Positions 7,960-17,178 of a stretch of 64,000 nucleotides of DNA are shown here, piece after piece. Position numbers and translations under genes: made by a program. This DNA is from Bacteroidales bacterium (GTDB lineage: Bacteria; Bacteroidota; Bacteroidia; Bacteroidales; F082), in contig JAKSMX010000006.1 in NCBI GenBank assembly GCA_024400305.1, positions 49,826 through 113,825 of the forward strand, written 5' to 3'. The notes beneath the pieces are model-generated. The model saw only the letters and a list, made by a program, of their open reading frames with translations. It searched no databases and was not told the DNA's origin. The stretch's first letter is position 1, and each line of letters opens with the position of its first letter.

Positions 7960-9447
7960 ATGATGAAAAAATTGATGTTTATCTGCTTGACCGCCTTGAT
8001 GGCATTCAGCGCAAAAGCACAGTCTGCGAAGACTCTCAACTCATACATATCATACGCAACTTTCAACGTGACAGGCGAGAACGCATCACCTTATATAGAA
8101 ACGTACATCACGTTTGAGAGAGGAAGTCTGATCTATGCGAAGAACGCCGACGGGCAGTACAACGCCACCATCAACATCACGATGCTTTTCAAGCAGGGCG
8201 AATCAATCAAGAACTACGGCAAATACACGCTCAACAGCCCGGCGGTGACAGACACGACGGCGATTTCGGGTTATTTCATGGACATGCAGCGTTACCAGCT
8301 CGCCAACGGCACATACACCCTCGAAGTGACACTTGAAGACGAAAACAACAAGACGCAAAATCCATTGAGAATCGAGGACCAAATTGTTGTCGATTTCCCT
8401 GAAAAGATTTGTTTTTCAAGCATCATCGGACTTGAGAGCTTCGCAAAGGCTGAAACCGAGTCGTCATGCACAAAGAGCGGCTTCGATGTCGTCCCGATGA
8501 TGATACCTTATTATCCAGAAACGGCCAACAAACTCTCATACTATTGCGAGATTTACAACACGAAGAAACAGCTCGGTGCCGAAGGGAAATACCTTCTCAA
8601 CACCTACATCTGCGCCTTCGAAAACGGGACGAAACTCTCCAACTTCTTCATAACGAAGAGAATGAACGCCAAAGACACAGAGGTCGTTCTCGGGACGATG
8701 GACATAAGCAGCCTTCCTTCAGGCAACTACTATCTTGTCCTTGAAGCACGCGACAGAAACAACGACATCATCGGACTGAACAGGTTTTTCTTCCAGAGAA
8801 GCAATCCGAACTATCATGTTGACCCACAGGCGTTGCAGGCGATCGACACGGATTTCATCTTCAGCGGTAAAATCAACAGCATTGACAGCCTCAGAAAATA
8901 TATCGTCAGCTGCTATCCGGTGTCAACACAGGTTGAAAGGGAGTACGCGGAAGAGCTTATCAAGACTGATGATATCAAGACCATGCAGCAGTATTTCTAC
9001 ACATTCTGGTCGAGCAGAAACACCATCGAGCCGGAGAAGGCGTGGCTGCAATATCTCGCGCAGGTTCGCAGATGCGATTTGTCATTCAAATCCGTCAACA
9101 GCCCGGGCAGCCGCACTGACAGAGGCGTGATCTTCCTGAAATACGGCGCACCAGACAGAATCGTCCAGGAATACAACGAGCCGGGTGCTTATCCATACGA
9201 AATATGGCACTATTATGTCCTCGGCACACAACGAAACAAGAAGTTTGTCTTCATGACAAAAGACCTCGCCACCAACGACTTCCAGCTGATACATTCAGAT
9301 GCAGTCGGAGAAGTGAGCAACTTCAGATGGACCAACGAGATATACTTCAGGACATACGGCACCTACTACGATTATAACGTGGACGATGTAGTGAACCCGA
9401 ATTCTTATGGCGACAGAGCCAAGGATTACTACGACAATCCGAGATAA
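7960..9447 (+). CDS. GWxTD domain-containing secreted protein
   Basis: A 495-residue protein with a signal peptide (KKLMFICLTALMAFSAKAQ, cut near residue 21). Residues 25-290 are beta-rich, with strands such as YIETYITFERG and LANGTYTLEVTLEDE. The GWxTD domain follows at about 330-440: ELIKTDDIKTMQQYFYTFW, then SPGSRTDRGVIFLKYGAPDRIVQ, the family's conserved core, here with S-R-TD in place of G-W-x-TD. GWxTD proteins are widespread in Bacteroidota and of unknown molecular role. The C-terminal part is rich in Tyr, Asp and Asn. It is transcribed on its own. ATG codons at 7960 and 7963 are adjacent, and either may be used. Confidence 0.8.
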   Translation: MMKKLMFICLTALMAFSAKAQSAKTLNSYISYATFNVTGENASPYIETYITFERGSLIYAKNADGQYNATINITMLFKQGESIKNYGKYTLNSPAVTDTTAISGYFMDMQRYQLANGTYTLEVTLEDENNKTQNPLRIEDQIVVDFPEKICFSSIIGLESFAKAETESSCTKSGFDVVPMMIPYYPETANKLSYYCEIYNTKKQLGAEGKYLLNTYICAFENGTKLSNFFITKRMNAKDTEVVLGTMDISSLPSGNYYLVLEARDRNNDIIGLNRFFFQRSNPNYHVDPQALQAIDTDFIFSGKINSIDSLRKYIVSCYPVSTQVEREYAEELIKTDDIKTMQQYFYTFWSSRNTIEPEKAWLQYLAQVRRCDLSFKSVNSPGSRTDRGVIFLKYGAPDRIVQEYNEPGAYPYEIWHYYVLGTQRNKKFVFMTKDLATNDFQLIHSDAVGEVSNFRWTNEIYFRTYGTYYDYNVDDVVNPNSYGDRAKDYYDNPR

Positions 9448-9532
9448 AATAGAGTAATTTTAAACATACCATATACCACACATACTTTGTTTTTGATTTG
9501 GGGCTTGACGCGAGTCGGTCCCAAGTCGCATT

Positions 9533-9606
9533 TAAGGAGTTTGAGGTGGTTAGGAGTTTAAGGAGTTTGAGGTGGTTAGGAGTTTGAGGAGTTTAAGGGG
9601 GTTCAG
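9533..9606. repeat. Low-complexity GGAGTTTGAGG-type direct repeats
   Basis: Repeats of GGAGTTTGAGG/GGAGTTTAAGG joined by TGGTTA follow one another about four times. Related sequence appears at 25035-25065 and 38299-38385, so this is a dispersed family. The rest of the spacer 9448-9671 shows no gene. Confidence 0.75.
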
Positions 9607-9671
9607 GGGTTGAAAGTGTATGATTTTTTTATAATTTCAAAAAAACGATATATCCATAAAAGAAAAAATTC

Positions 9672-9680
9672 TATTTTTGC
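9672..9680 (+). promoter_or_regulatory. -7 element TATTTTTGC three bases before the start codon
   Basis: TATTTTTGC ends 3 bases before the ATG at 9684, which implies a leaderless or nearly leaderless transcript. Confidence 0.65.
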
Positions 9681-9683
9681 AGC

Positions 9684-10703
9684 ATGAAAAAAACGGCGGT
9701 AGTCATATTGAATTACAACGGGCGAAAGTTATTGGAGAGGTTCCTTCCGAACGTCATCGAGAACAGCTCCGACGTGGCCGATGTCATCGTCGCCGACAAC
9801 GACTCCACCGATGACTCCGTTGAGTTCATGCGTACAAATTTCCCCGACATCAGACTGATTATCAACGATAACAACGGCGGTTTCTCCACCGGATACAACA
9901 TTGCGTTACGTCAGGTTGAAGCAGAATATTACTGCCTTCTAAACTCCGACATCGAGGTGACTCCGCATTGGATTGACCCCATAATCAAGCTGATGGACGA
10001 AGACAAGAGCATCGCTGCGTGCCAGCCGAAACTCCTATCCTACTTCGACAAAGAAAAGTTCGAATATGCCGGAGCGGGCGGCGGCTACATCGACAAATAC
10101 GGCTATCCGTTCTGCCGCGGCAGGGTTTTCCAGGAGTTGGAGAAAGACAACGGACAATACGACGACGTGAAAGAAGTCTTTTGGGCGACAGGCGCGTGCA
10201 TGTTCGTCAGAGCCGAGCTTTATCATCGGTTCGGCGGCCTTGATGACAGATTCTTCGCACACATGGAAGAGATTGATTTCTGCTGGCGCATGAAAAACAA
10301 CGGCTATAAGATAATGTACTGCCCCGACTCCAAGGTCTATCACATCGGCGGCGGCACACTGCCGAAGTCATCAGCGAGAAAGACTTACCTCAACTTCCGC
10401 AACAACCTCTCGCTGCTCATGAAAAACCTTCCCGACTGGAAAGCGTTCCCGATAATAACATACAGAATCGGCCTCGACTGGATCGCCGGATTGAAGTTCC
10501 TCGCCGACGGCAGCTTCGCCGACTTATGGGCTGTGACGAGGGCACATTTCAGCTTCTACAGACACCTGCCTTTGCTTATAAAGACAAGAAAAGCCCTGAA
10601 ACGCACGAAAGTCTCACAGGTTTACCAAAAAAACATCGTGTTCAAACATTACCTCGAACACAAAAAGCTGTTCACCGAGTTGGAAGAAAAGGATTTTTCG
10701 TGA
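9684..10703 (+). CDS. Family 2 glycosyltransferase (rhamnosyltransferase-like)
   Basis: A 339-residue GT-A enzyme. It begins VVILNYNGRKLLERFL, the usual first strand, then VIVADNDSTDDSVEFM (nucleotide-sugar site) and LLNSDIEVTPHWI (the metal-binding D-x-D region). The acceptor region GACMFVRAELYHRFGGLDDRFFAHMEEIDFCWRM with the E-D pair is typical of the WcaE/RfbN-like GT2 group. It transfers a sugar from a nucleotide donor, probably to cell-surface glycan or lipid. The C-terminal 80 residues are basic and amphipathic and may touch the membrane. No other glycan genes adjoin it, so the pathway is not evident. The start follows directly on a promoter box. Confidence 0.85.
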   Translation: MKKTAVVILNYNGRKLLERFLPNVIENSSDVADVIVADNDSTDDSVEFMRTNFPDIRLIINDNNGGFSTGYNIALRQVEAEYYCLLNSDIEVTPHWIDPIIKLMDEDKSIAACQPKLLSYFDKEKFEYAGAGGGYIDKYGYPFCRGRVFQELEKDNGQYDDVKEVFWATGACMFVRAELYHRFGGLDDRFFAHMEEIDFCWRMKNNGYKIMYCPDSKVYHIGGGTLPKSSARKTYLNFRNNLSLLMKNLPDWKAFPIITYRIGLDWIAGLKFLADGSFADLWAVTRAHFSFYRHLPLLIKTRKALKRTKVSQVYQKNIVFKHYLEHKKLFTELEEKDFS

Positions 10704-10844
10704 TTATGGACAATCGACGCACTATATTCAACCGAGCGGCGAAAACCGCAGTCAGGCACACCGACTTCAGGACCGGGGAATAATTCTCAAAATTGCAATA
10801 GTGCAGGAAAACATCACAGACAGATAACTTTCTTGAAAGACACA

Positions 10845-12083
10845 ATGTCAACCAATGATTACATAAAATTTTCGGAAGCGCAGAAACTCTCTAATACACT
10901 GAATTTCAGCACGATGGCAAAACCCATAGGTTCAGCCTGCAACCTAAATTGCAAGTATTGCTACTATTCCGGCAAGGCGAATTTATATAACAAGGTGCAG
11001 CCCAAAATGAGCGAAAAGATTCTGGAACTCTATGTAAGACAATACATTGAGGCCGTCGAAGGACCCGAAGTGTCGTTTTGCTGGCACGGCGGCGAGCCGC
11101 TTCTTGCAGGATTGGATTTCTACAAAAAGGCAATTGACTTCCAAAAAAAATATTGTGACGGAAAGAAAATCAGCAACTCGCTGCAAACCAACGGACTGCT
11201 GATAAACGACAACTGGTGTGACTTCTTCCGTGACAATAACTTCCTAATCGGTGTTTCAATTGACGGTCCTCGCCACATCCACGACGCTAACAGACTGGAC
11301 TTCAACCGTCAGCCGACATTTGAAAAAGTAATCAAGAACATCGAACTGATGTTTCATAAAGGCGTGGAATACAACACCTTATGCACTATCAATTCACGCT
11401 CGGAAGGGCTTGGCGTCGAGATTTACCGTTTCCTTCGCTCAATCAGCAAATTCATTCAGTTCCTGCCAGTTTACGAACATTCTGACGAAGACGGAAACAT
11501 TGTCAACCCGAGTTCAACTTATTCAAAACCAACGCCTTACTCCGTATCATCCCATGGCTTCGGACAGTTCATGATTGACGTTTTCGACGAATGGATTCGC
11601 CATGATGTCGGTGAGACCTTTGTACAACTTTTCGACATCACGCTGTCGCAATGGTACGGAATGCCTTCTACTTTATGCGCTTTTTCGGAGACGTGCGGCG
11701 ACGGACTCGTGGTCGAACACAACGGCGATGTCTATTGCTGCGACCATTTCGTCTATCCGGAATACAAACTCGGAAATATTCTGAATCAATCACTTGCAGA
11801 ATTAAGAACAACATTGAAGCAGTTCCGTTTCGGGATGGACAAACGCGACACCTTGCCGACAGAATGCCAAAATTGCAGGTATCTGTTTTTATGTCACGGC
11901 GAATGTCCGAAACATCGTTTTGACAAAACGAATACCGGCGAGTCGGGTCTTAATTCGTTGTGCGAAGGCTACAAGATGTTTTTCAGGCACACGGAACCTT
12001 ACATGAAAAAGATGTGTGAACTGTTGGACAGAAACCAAGCTCCTGCGGAGATAATGCGAATTATTCAGGCAACGTCACTTTGA
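10845..12083 (+). CDS. Anaerobic sulfatase-maturating enzyme (radical SAM)
   Basis: A 412-residue protein from the ATG at 10845; a TTG at 10833 lies in the same frame. C32, C36 and C39 in CNLNCKYCYY bind the radical SAM cluster. The SPASM-type C-terminus carries further cysteines (LCAFSETCGDG, VYCCDHF, CQNCRYLFLCHGECPKHRF) for two auxiliary clusters, as in AtsB/anSME. These enzymes oxidise a Ser or Cys of a sulfatase to formylglycine without oxygen. The convergent neighbour is a sulfatase with a Ser-type site, and the two coding ends overlap by 23 bases, which strongly supports the pairing. The enzyme acts in the cytoplasm before sulfatase export. Confidence 0.9.
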   Translation: MSTNDYIKFSEAQKLSNTLNFSTMAKPIGSACNLNCKYCYYSGKANLYNKVQPKMSEKILELYVRQYIEAVEGPEVSFCWHGGEPLLAGLDFYKKAIDFQKKYCDGKKISNSLQTNGLLINDNWCDFFRDNNFLIGVSIDGPRHIHDANRLDFNRQPTFEKVIKNIELMFHKGVEYNTLCTINSRSEGLGVEIYRFLRSISKFIQFLPVYEHSDEDGNIVNPSSTYSKPTPYSVSSHGFGQFMIDVFDEWIRHDVGETFVQLFDITLSQWYGMPSTLCAFSETCGDGLVVEHNGDVYCCDHFVYPEYKLGNILNQSLAELRTTLKQFRFGMDKRDTLPTECQNCRYLFLCHGECPKHRFDKTNTGESGLNSLCEGYKMFFRHTEPYMKKMCELLDRNQAPAEIMRIIQATSL

Positions 12084-13569
12084 AAATCGGACTTTCAACA
12101 TGTTCGTTTTCAATTATTTGCAGCATCTTATCAACGATTTCACGATTTTCGGAAGCGACATCGTGGTCTTCGTGAATGTCAGTTGACAAATTATACAAAT
12201 ATGGTCTTCCACCTTTCACGACCATCTTCCAGTCGCCCATCCGCACCCCAATCTGGTCGGTCTCCTCGAACTCCCAATACAGAAATTCGTGTTCACGCTG
12301 TTTGCCTTTCTTCAACAAAGTCGGCGCAAAGGAGATGCCGTCGAAATATTCATCAATTGCCACATTACCATAGACTTTCTCGTAATCTTTCACTCCAATC
12401 AAATCGCACAATGTCGGCATGACATCGTAAAACGCAAGCTGATGATCGCTCTCCCCCGCCACGATTTTTCCCTTCCAATAAACGATGAATGGAATGCGGA
12501 TGCCGCCCTCATAACATTGACGTTTGAGGCCGCGGAGCTTGCCATCGCGTCCGAAAAATTCAGGGTCCGCGCCGCCTTCCTCGTGAGGACCGTTGTCGGA
12601 AGTGAAGAAAACCACCGTGTTTTCATCAAGACCTTTCTCACGAAGTTTGGTCATTATTTCGCCCACGTATGCGTCAAGGCGCGAAATCATTGCCGCAAAC
12701 TGCGCATGAGTGTGAATCACAGGGTTATAACGTGAACCATCATTTCCGCCCCAGTCTTTATCCTCAACAAATTGATTTTCATAAAAATGCAAAATCGAAT
12801 CATGAGGTTGCGCCAACTCTGCATGAGGCAAAGTGTATGTAAACATCCCGAAAAACGGTTGTTTTTCATCTTGACTGTCAAGCCATTCGAGGGCTTTCTG
12901 GTGGATGATGTCAGCGGAATATTGCGAGCGTTTGAAATAATCGTCGCCAAACATCGGATAATTCACGTTCTCCCCAAGGACTTCGCGGACCACGCCACGG
13001 TCGCCTTTCGACTTGCTGTAACGGTTCAGGAAATTCGGGTAATAAAGATGCGCCTGATACTGGCAGATGTAGCCGTAAAACTCATCAACACCACGCTTGT
13101 CTGGAGTGGAGACGCTGCCTTCAAATCCGCCGGCCCACTTACCAAAAACGCCGGTTGTGTAGCCGTTATCTTTCATTATCTCTGTGATAATGATGTGGTC
13201 GGGGTCATACGGATGCTGTCCTGTCACAGCGTATTCCTGATTGATGCCGTATTTGACTTTTGAAGATTTCGGCCAATATTCCTTGTTCCCGCGCACCTCA
13301 CAATGGCCTGTGTGTTGTCCTGTCATCAATGATGCACGCGACGGCGCACTGACGGGACTTCCGGCGTAAGCCTGAGTGAAACGAAGCCCGTGATGCGCCA
13401 TGCTATCGATGTTAGGAGTCTGAATATACCTCTGTCCGTAGCAGCCCAAGTCACCGTAACCCATATCATCGCACATAATAAAAATGACATTGGGTTTTGA
13501 CTTATGTGAGCATGATGCCGCCGAAATTGCAATTGCACCGCCGATTGTCAAAAACAATTTACATTTCAT
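12061..13569 (-). CDS. Arylsulfatase-type sulfatase, lipoprotein, Ser-type active site
   Basis: A 502-residue S1-family sulfatase. The signal ISAASC (Cys20) is a lipobox, so the protein is probably membrane-anchored outside the cytoplasm. The metal-binding start NVIFIMCDDMGYGD (D34, D35) is followed by SAPSR at 74-78, the S-x-P-S-R formylglycine motif with Ser74 as the residue to be converted. Later motifs FFTSDNGPHEEGG and LRGLKRQCYEGGIRIPFIVYW are standard. Ser-type sulfatases need an anSME, and one lies next door. The substrate, such as host mucin or another sulfated glycan, cannot be told from sequence. Confidence 0.9.
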   Translation of the reverse strand: MKCKLFLTIGGAIAISAASCSHKSKPNVIFIMCDDMGYGDLGCYGQRYIQTPNIDSMAHHGLRFTQAYAGSPVSAPSRASLMTGQHTGHCEVRGNKEYWPKSSKVKYGINQEYAVTGQHPYDPDHIIITEIMKDNGYTTGVFGKWAGGFEGSVSTPDKRGVDEFYGYICQYQAHLYYPNFLNRYSKSKGDRGVVREVLGENVNYPMFGDDYFKRSQYSADIIHQKALEWLDSQDEKQPFFGMFTYTLPHAELAQPHDSILHFYENQFVEDKDWGGNDGSRYNPVIHTHAQFAAMISRLDAYVGEIMTKLREKGLDENTVVFFTSDNGPHEEGGADPEFFGRDGKLRGLKRQCYEGGIRIPFIVYWKGKIVAGESDHQLAFYDVMPTLCDLIGVKDYEKVYGNVAIDEYFDGISFAPTLLKKGKQREHEFLYWEFEETDQIGVRMGDWKMVVKGGRPYLYNLSTDIHEDHDVASENREIVDKMLQIIENEHVESPIFKVTLPE

Positions 13570-13601
13570 TGCCCGAATACGTTTCTTAAATTTGAAAAAA
13601 A

Positions 13602-13625
13602 GAGGACGCTCTTCCGAACGTCCTC
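13602..13625 (-). terminator. Rho-independent terminator after gdhA
   Basis: GAGGACG and CGTCCTC make a 7-bp stem with a 10-base loop. On the minus strand a run of seven Ts follows, 24 bases after the gdhA stop and before the sulfatase ATG. Confidence 0.85.
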
Positions 13626-13648
13626 ATATTTTAAAATCAATCTAAAGA

Positions 13649-14992
13649 TTAGATGATGCCCTGAGCTAACATAGCTTTTGCAACTCTCATGAAGCCGGCG
13701 ATGTTTGCGCCCTTCACGTAGTTGATTGTACCGTCAGCCTGTTTGCCGTACTCAACGCACATGTCATAAATGTCGTTCATGATCTTGTGGAGTTTCTGGT
13801 CAACTTCCGGAGCTGTCCAGTTGATGTGACCGGCGTTCTGGCAGATTTCGAGGCCTGATGTTGCAACACCACCGGCGTTGACAGCCTTACCTGGTGCGAA
13901 CGGGATACCTGCGTTCTGGATGTAAGCGATAGCTGCAGCCTGGCAACCCATGTTGGAGATTTCAGCAACATACTGGACGCCGTTGGCAACCAACATCTTA
14001 GCATCTTCTTCGTTCATTTCGTTCTGGAATGCTGATGGGCATGCGATGTCGCACTTCACTGACCAAGCTTTCTTGCCAGGTGTGAAGACAGCCTTGCCTG
14101 GGAATTTGTCGGCCATATCCTGAACTTTGTTACGACGTGAGTCACGCATGACGAGCATGTAGTCGATCATTTCTTTGTCGATACCATTTGGAAGTTCGCA
14201 GACACCGTCCGGGCCGGAGATAGCGACGACTTTAGCGCCGAGTTCTGTAGCCTTTGTTGCAGCGCCCCATGCCACGTTACCGAAGCCTGAGAGAGCGACT
14301 TTCTTGCCCTGCATTGTCTCACCCTTCTGGTGAACCATGCGGTCAACATAGTACATTGCGCCGAAGCCTGTTGCTTCAGGACGGATCAATGAACCACCCC
14401 AGCCGTAGCTCTTGCCTGTAAGAGCGCCTGTGCTGTGTTCGCGTGCGAGTTTCTTGTAAGCACCATAAAGGTAACCGATTTCACGGCCGCCGACACCGAC
14501 GTCACCGGCTGGTGAATCCTGGTCAGCACCGATGTTTCTCCAGAGTTCATACATGAAGGCCTGGCAGAAACGCATGATTTCAGCGTCTGATTTTCCTGTT
14601 GGGTCGAAATCAGCACCACCTTTACCGCCACCGAGCGGGAGGTTTGTCAATGAGTTCTTGAAGATCTGCTCGAAGCCCAAGAATTTAAGCATGGAAACGT
14701 TAACTGCCGGGTGGAAACGGAGACCGCCTTTGTATGCGCCGAGAGCGGCGTTGTACTGAACACGGTAACCGAGGTTGACCTGAACCTGACCTTTGTCATC
14801 AACCCATGTGACACGGAATGTGAAGATACGATCCGGTTCAACAAGACGTTCAACGATTTTTGCATCTTCGAATTCAGGATGCTGGTTGTAAACTTCTTCG
14901 ATTGATTCCAAAACTTCGCGTACTGCCTGGAGGTATTCGCTTTCACCTGGATGTTTCTTTTCCAGGTTTTCCATGATAGTTTGTACTTTCAT
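13649..14992 (-). CDS. gdhA: Glutamate dehydrogenase, probably NADP-specific
   Basis: A 447-residue enzyme from the ATG at 14992; a GTG lies just before it. This matches the length of bacterial GdhA. The substrate site GAYKGGLRFHP and the catalytic lysine region LPLGGGKGGADFDP are present, then the Rossmann region KVALSGFGNVAWGAATKATELGAKVVAISG. It interconverts 2-oxoglutarate plus ammonia with glutamate, the main ammonia-assimilation or glutamate-catabolism step in Bacteroidales. It is transcribed alone, with its own promoter and a strong terminator. Cofactor preference is inferred from the subfamily. Confidence 0.95.
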   Translation of the reverse strand: MKVQTIMENLEKKHPGESEYLQAVREVLESIEEVYNQHPEFEDAKIVERLVEPDRIFTFRVTWVDDKGQVQVNLGYRVQYNAALGAYKGGLRFHPAVNVSMLKFLGFEQIFKNSLTNLPLGGGKGGADFDPTGKSDAEIMRFCQAFMYELWRNIGADQDSPAGDVGVGGREIGYLYGAYKKLAREHSTGALTGKSYGWGGSLIRPEATGFGAMYYVDRMVHQKGETMQGKKVALSGFGNVAWGAATKATELGAKVVAISGPDGVCELPNGIDKEMIDYMLVMRDSRRNKVQDMADKFPGKAVFTPGKKAWSVKCDIACPSAFQNEMNEEDAKMLVANGVQYVAEISNMGCQAAAIAYIQNAGIPFAPGKAVNAGGVATSGLEICQNAGHINWTAPEVDQKLHKIMNDIYDMCVEYGKQADGTINYVKGANIAGFMRVAKAMLAQGII

Positions 14993-15052
14993 CACTTTTT
15001 AATTTTAAGTTATTATAATGTGTTATAACAAATTTATTCTTTCAATTTTTGT

Positions 15053-15061
15053 GCAAAAATA
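15053..15061 (-). promoter_or_regulatory. -7 element TATTTTTGC for gdhA
   Basis: The minus strand reads TATTTTTGC, 60 bases before the gdhA ATG; the leader between them is AT-rich. Confidence 0.65.
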
Positions 15062-15126
15062 GCATTTTAATTCATTCATAACACCTTTTTGCAAAAATAT
15101 TTTAAAATAATTTTATTTTTTTGTAT

Positions 15127-15792
15127 TTACCTATCAACCAACACGTTACCAAGATACTCACCTTTACTCCATATCAGAATCTCCTCAACACTTCCGTCAA
15201 CTGCATATCTGTACTCCCGCCCGTCCTTAAGATTATCCTTGTAATGTATCATCGCGTTCTTGTAAAGCCCGCCCTGACTGTAACCATATTGAATCCCGGT
15301 ACCCTTGTCATAATCAGCAGTGCTTCCAATGCTGCCGTCCTGATAGTACACCATCCATTTGCCGTGCATCATGCCATTGAGATATTCACCCTCAACGTAT
15401 GGTTTCCCGTCATCGTACCACTGATAAAACAGGCCGTTCAACACGCCGACCATGTAAGTCGATTTCTTGACAAGTACTCCAGCCACATTGTACTCCTCCA
15501 CCACTCCTTCGTATTGATTTTCCTTGTAAGTGGCCTTTATCATAACCTGACCGTTTTCAAACCAGCGTGTAGATTCCCCATTGAGAACGTCCATGGTGTA
15601 ATTGGCCTCCATCATCGGTGTTCCTGTCGCGTAATACCATTTGCAATAGCCGTCAAGTTTGCCGTCAGTTTTGTGAAGCTCCGACCTCACATTGCCATTA
15701 TCCCAATACGAAATCAATGCTGCATTCCTGCTTTTGCACGAGAACATCACAAAAATCAAAACGACAACAGCGTAAATCAGATTCTTTTTCAT
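15127..15792 (-). CDS. MORN-repeat lipoprotein (YwqK-like)
   Basis: A 221-residue lipoprotein (signal ending FVMFSC, Cys19). From residue 28 onward it consists of MORN-variant repeats of about 22-24 residues, for example YWDNGNVRSELHKTDGKLDG, ENGQVMIKATYKENQYEGVVEE and YQDGSIGSTADYDKG; about seven copies are visible. Database names for this family often say toxin-antitoxin YwqK antitoxin, but no toxin gene is present and the protein is exported, so I do not adopt that role. It is the last gene of a likely operon, 10 bases after the periplasmic binding protein. Confidence 0.75.
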   Translation of the reverse strand: MKKNLIYAVVVLIFVMFSCKSRNAALISYWDNGNVRSELHKTDGKLDGYCKWYYATGTPMMEANYTMDVLNGESTRWFENGQVMIKATYKENQYEGVVEEYNVAGVLVKKSTYMVGVLNGLFYQWYDDGKPYVEGEYLNGMMHGKWMVYYQDGSIGSTADYDKGTGIQYGYSQGGLYKNAMIHYKDNLKDGREYRYAVDGSVEEILIWSKGEYLGNVLVDR

Positions 15793-15802
15793 GTTGATAG
15801 TT

Positions 15803-17176
15803 TTATTCAGTTGTTATTTTTAGTTCAATCGGGATTTTGTCATAATCCCTGAATTGATAGACATTCCAGAAAACATTCTCATATCCGTCATTTTCTCCAT
15901 TTTTCCTGAAATGAAATTCAGACTGAAGCAACGGAACGCTGAAATATTGCAAAACATCTTCAACATCGGCTCCGTAATATTTGCAAGCATTCAGAAAATA
16001 CCAGCCAATATCAAATCCTTGAAAAGCTTGTTTTTGTGGTTCAGACCCATATTTCGCTCTGAATTTATTGACGAAGCTCAAAACCTTTACAGATTGATAA
16101 TCAATAAAATTATCATCGAAATATATCGCCTTCATCTTCATCAGATTCTCATTGAAAAGCCTGTCGAACTTACTCCATTCAGGAAGCATGACCACCGTAA
16201 TAGGATAATACTCGGTGAGTTTTGTCAACTTGTTCACAACTTCATCAGCAAAAATCTTGTCATTTCCATAGACAATAAAAAGATTATTTCTCAACAACGA
16301 AGCATATTTTTTCACATTGTGCAGACTGTCGCGGCTGTAATTTATATTCACAATATAATTCTTGAACGAAGTGCTGTCGTTGATGTTCCGCTTCAGCATT
16401 TCAATGTTCAGACTCACATTATCCGTGAGGAAATCAGACTCATCAAAGTCAACTTCGAGCATTGACCATCTCTTTTGATGCCTTTTTATCACATTGACAA
16501 TGTGACTATTATCGACGTATGACACCTCATCAATGTTATTTTCAACAACATCGTTGATTTGCACCATCATTTCATCATCAACCAAGCCGTCACGACCAAC
16601 TATGAACACATTGTTTGAATGGTAATGTTTTTTTATCAACGATTCGAGATATATAACTTGAGACTCCAACGACGGTTTGACCTTCACCACCTTCGGATGA
16701 TTCTCCACTATATTCGAACGTTGCGTTATTGGATTGACAATCAATATGTTATTTTGATTAGCATATTCTTTCACTTTCTCAAACGGCTTGATGTAGAACG
16801 GTCCGACAATAACATCAGCTTCGGCCATCCACGGATCACCGATAGCAGTCAACGCCTTATTCACATCATTATCAACGTCATACACTTTCAAATCCAAATT
16901 CATTCCACGGCTGTTCACCATCGAATCGACGGCAATCATGAAACCTTCGTAAAAATGCAGGAACGAAAACGGCTTTGTCAGAAGCATCTTGTTATTCGGC
17001 GTTTCCTCGCAAAACTCCCCATCAACCAGTTCAAGATACAGCGGCACCATCAACGCCACATGACACACATCATCACTTGAAGACCGCCCGCACTTGAAAT
17101 CATAATCCTGCGCATTGGATGTTTTTCCAACGAGCAAGACCATAATGGTTATCAACAATATAACGTTTCTTTTCAT
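15803..17176 (-). CDS. Periplasmic binding protein-like protein
   Basis: A 457-residue secreted protein (signal LLITIMVLLVGKTSNAQ). It resembles the type 1 periplasmic-binding fold of the Peripla_BP_6/LppC group: VALMVPLYLE, then FLHFYEGFMIAVDSM, DADVIVGP-like EADVIVGPFYIKPF, NILIVNPITQRSN and VFIVGRDG. Bacteroidetes relatives often carry an N-terminal LysM domain and have been suggested to act at the envelope; LysM is absent here. No ABC permease genes adjoin, so an uptake role is doubtful. It starts two bases after the yitT-like stop and is presumably co-transcribed with it and with the MORN lipoprotein. Confidence 0.65.
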   Translation of the reverse strand: MKRNVILLITIMVLLVGKTSNAQDYDFKCGRSSSDDVCHVALMVPLYLELVDGEFCEETPNNKMLLTKPFSFLHFYEGFMIAVDSMVNSRGMNLDLKVYDVDNDVNKALTAIGDPWMAEADVIVGPFYIKPFEKVKEYANQNNILIVNPITQRSNIVENHPKVVKVKPSLESQVIYLESLIKKHYHSNNVFIVGRDGLVDDEMMVQINDVVENNIDEVSYVDNSHIVNVIKRHQKRWSMLEVDFDESDFLTDNVSLNIEMLKRNINDSTSFKNYIVNINYSRDSLHNVKKYASLLRNNLFIVYGNDKIFADEVVNKLTKLTEYYPITVVMLPEWSKFDRLFNENLMKMKAIYFDDNFIDYQSVKVLSFVNKFRAKYGSEPQKQAFQGFDIGWYFLNACKYYGADVEDVLQYFSVPLLQSEFHFRKNGENDGYENVFWNVYQFRDYDKIPIELKITTE

Positions 17177-17178
17177 AT

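Noticed and set aside
15127-15792. Antitoxin of a toxin-antitoxin system
   Set aside because: The YwqK family name suggests it, but the protein is a lipoprotein of MORN repeats and no toxin gene is adjacent.
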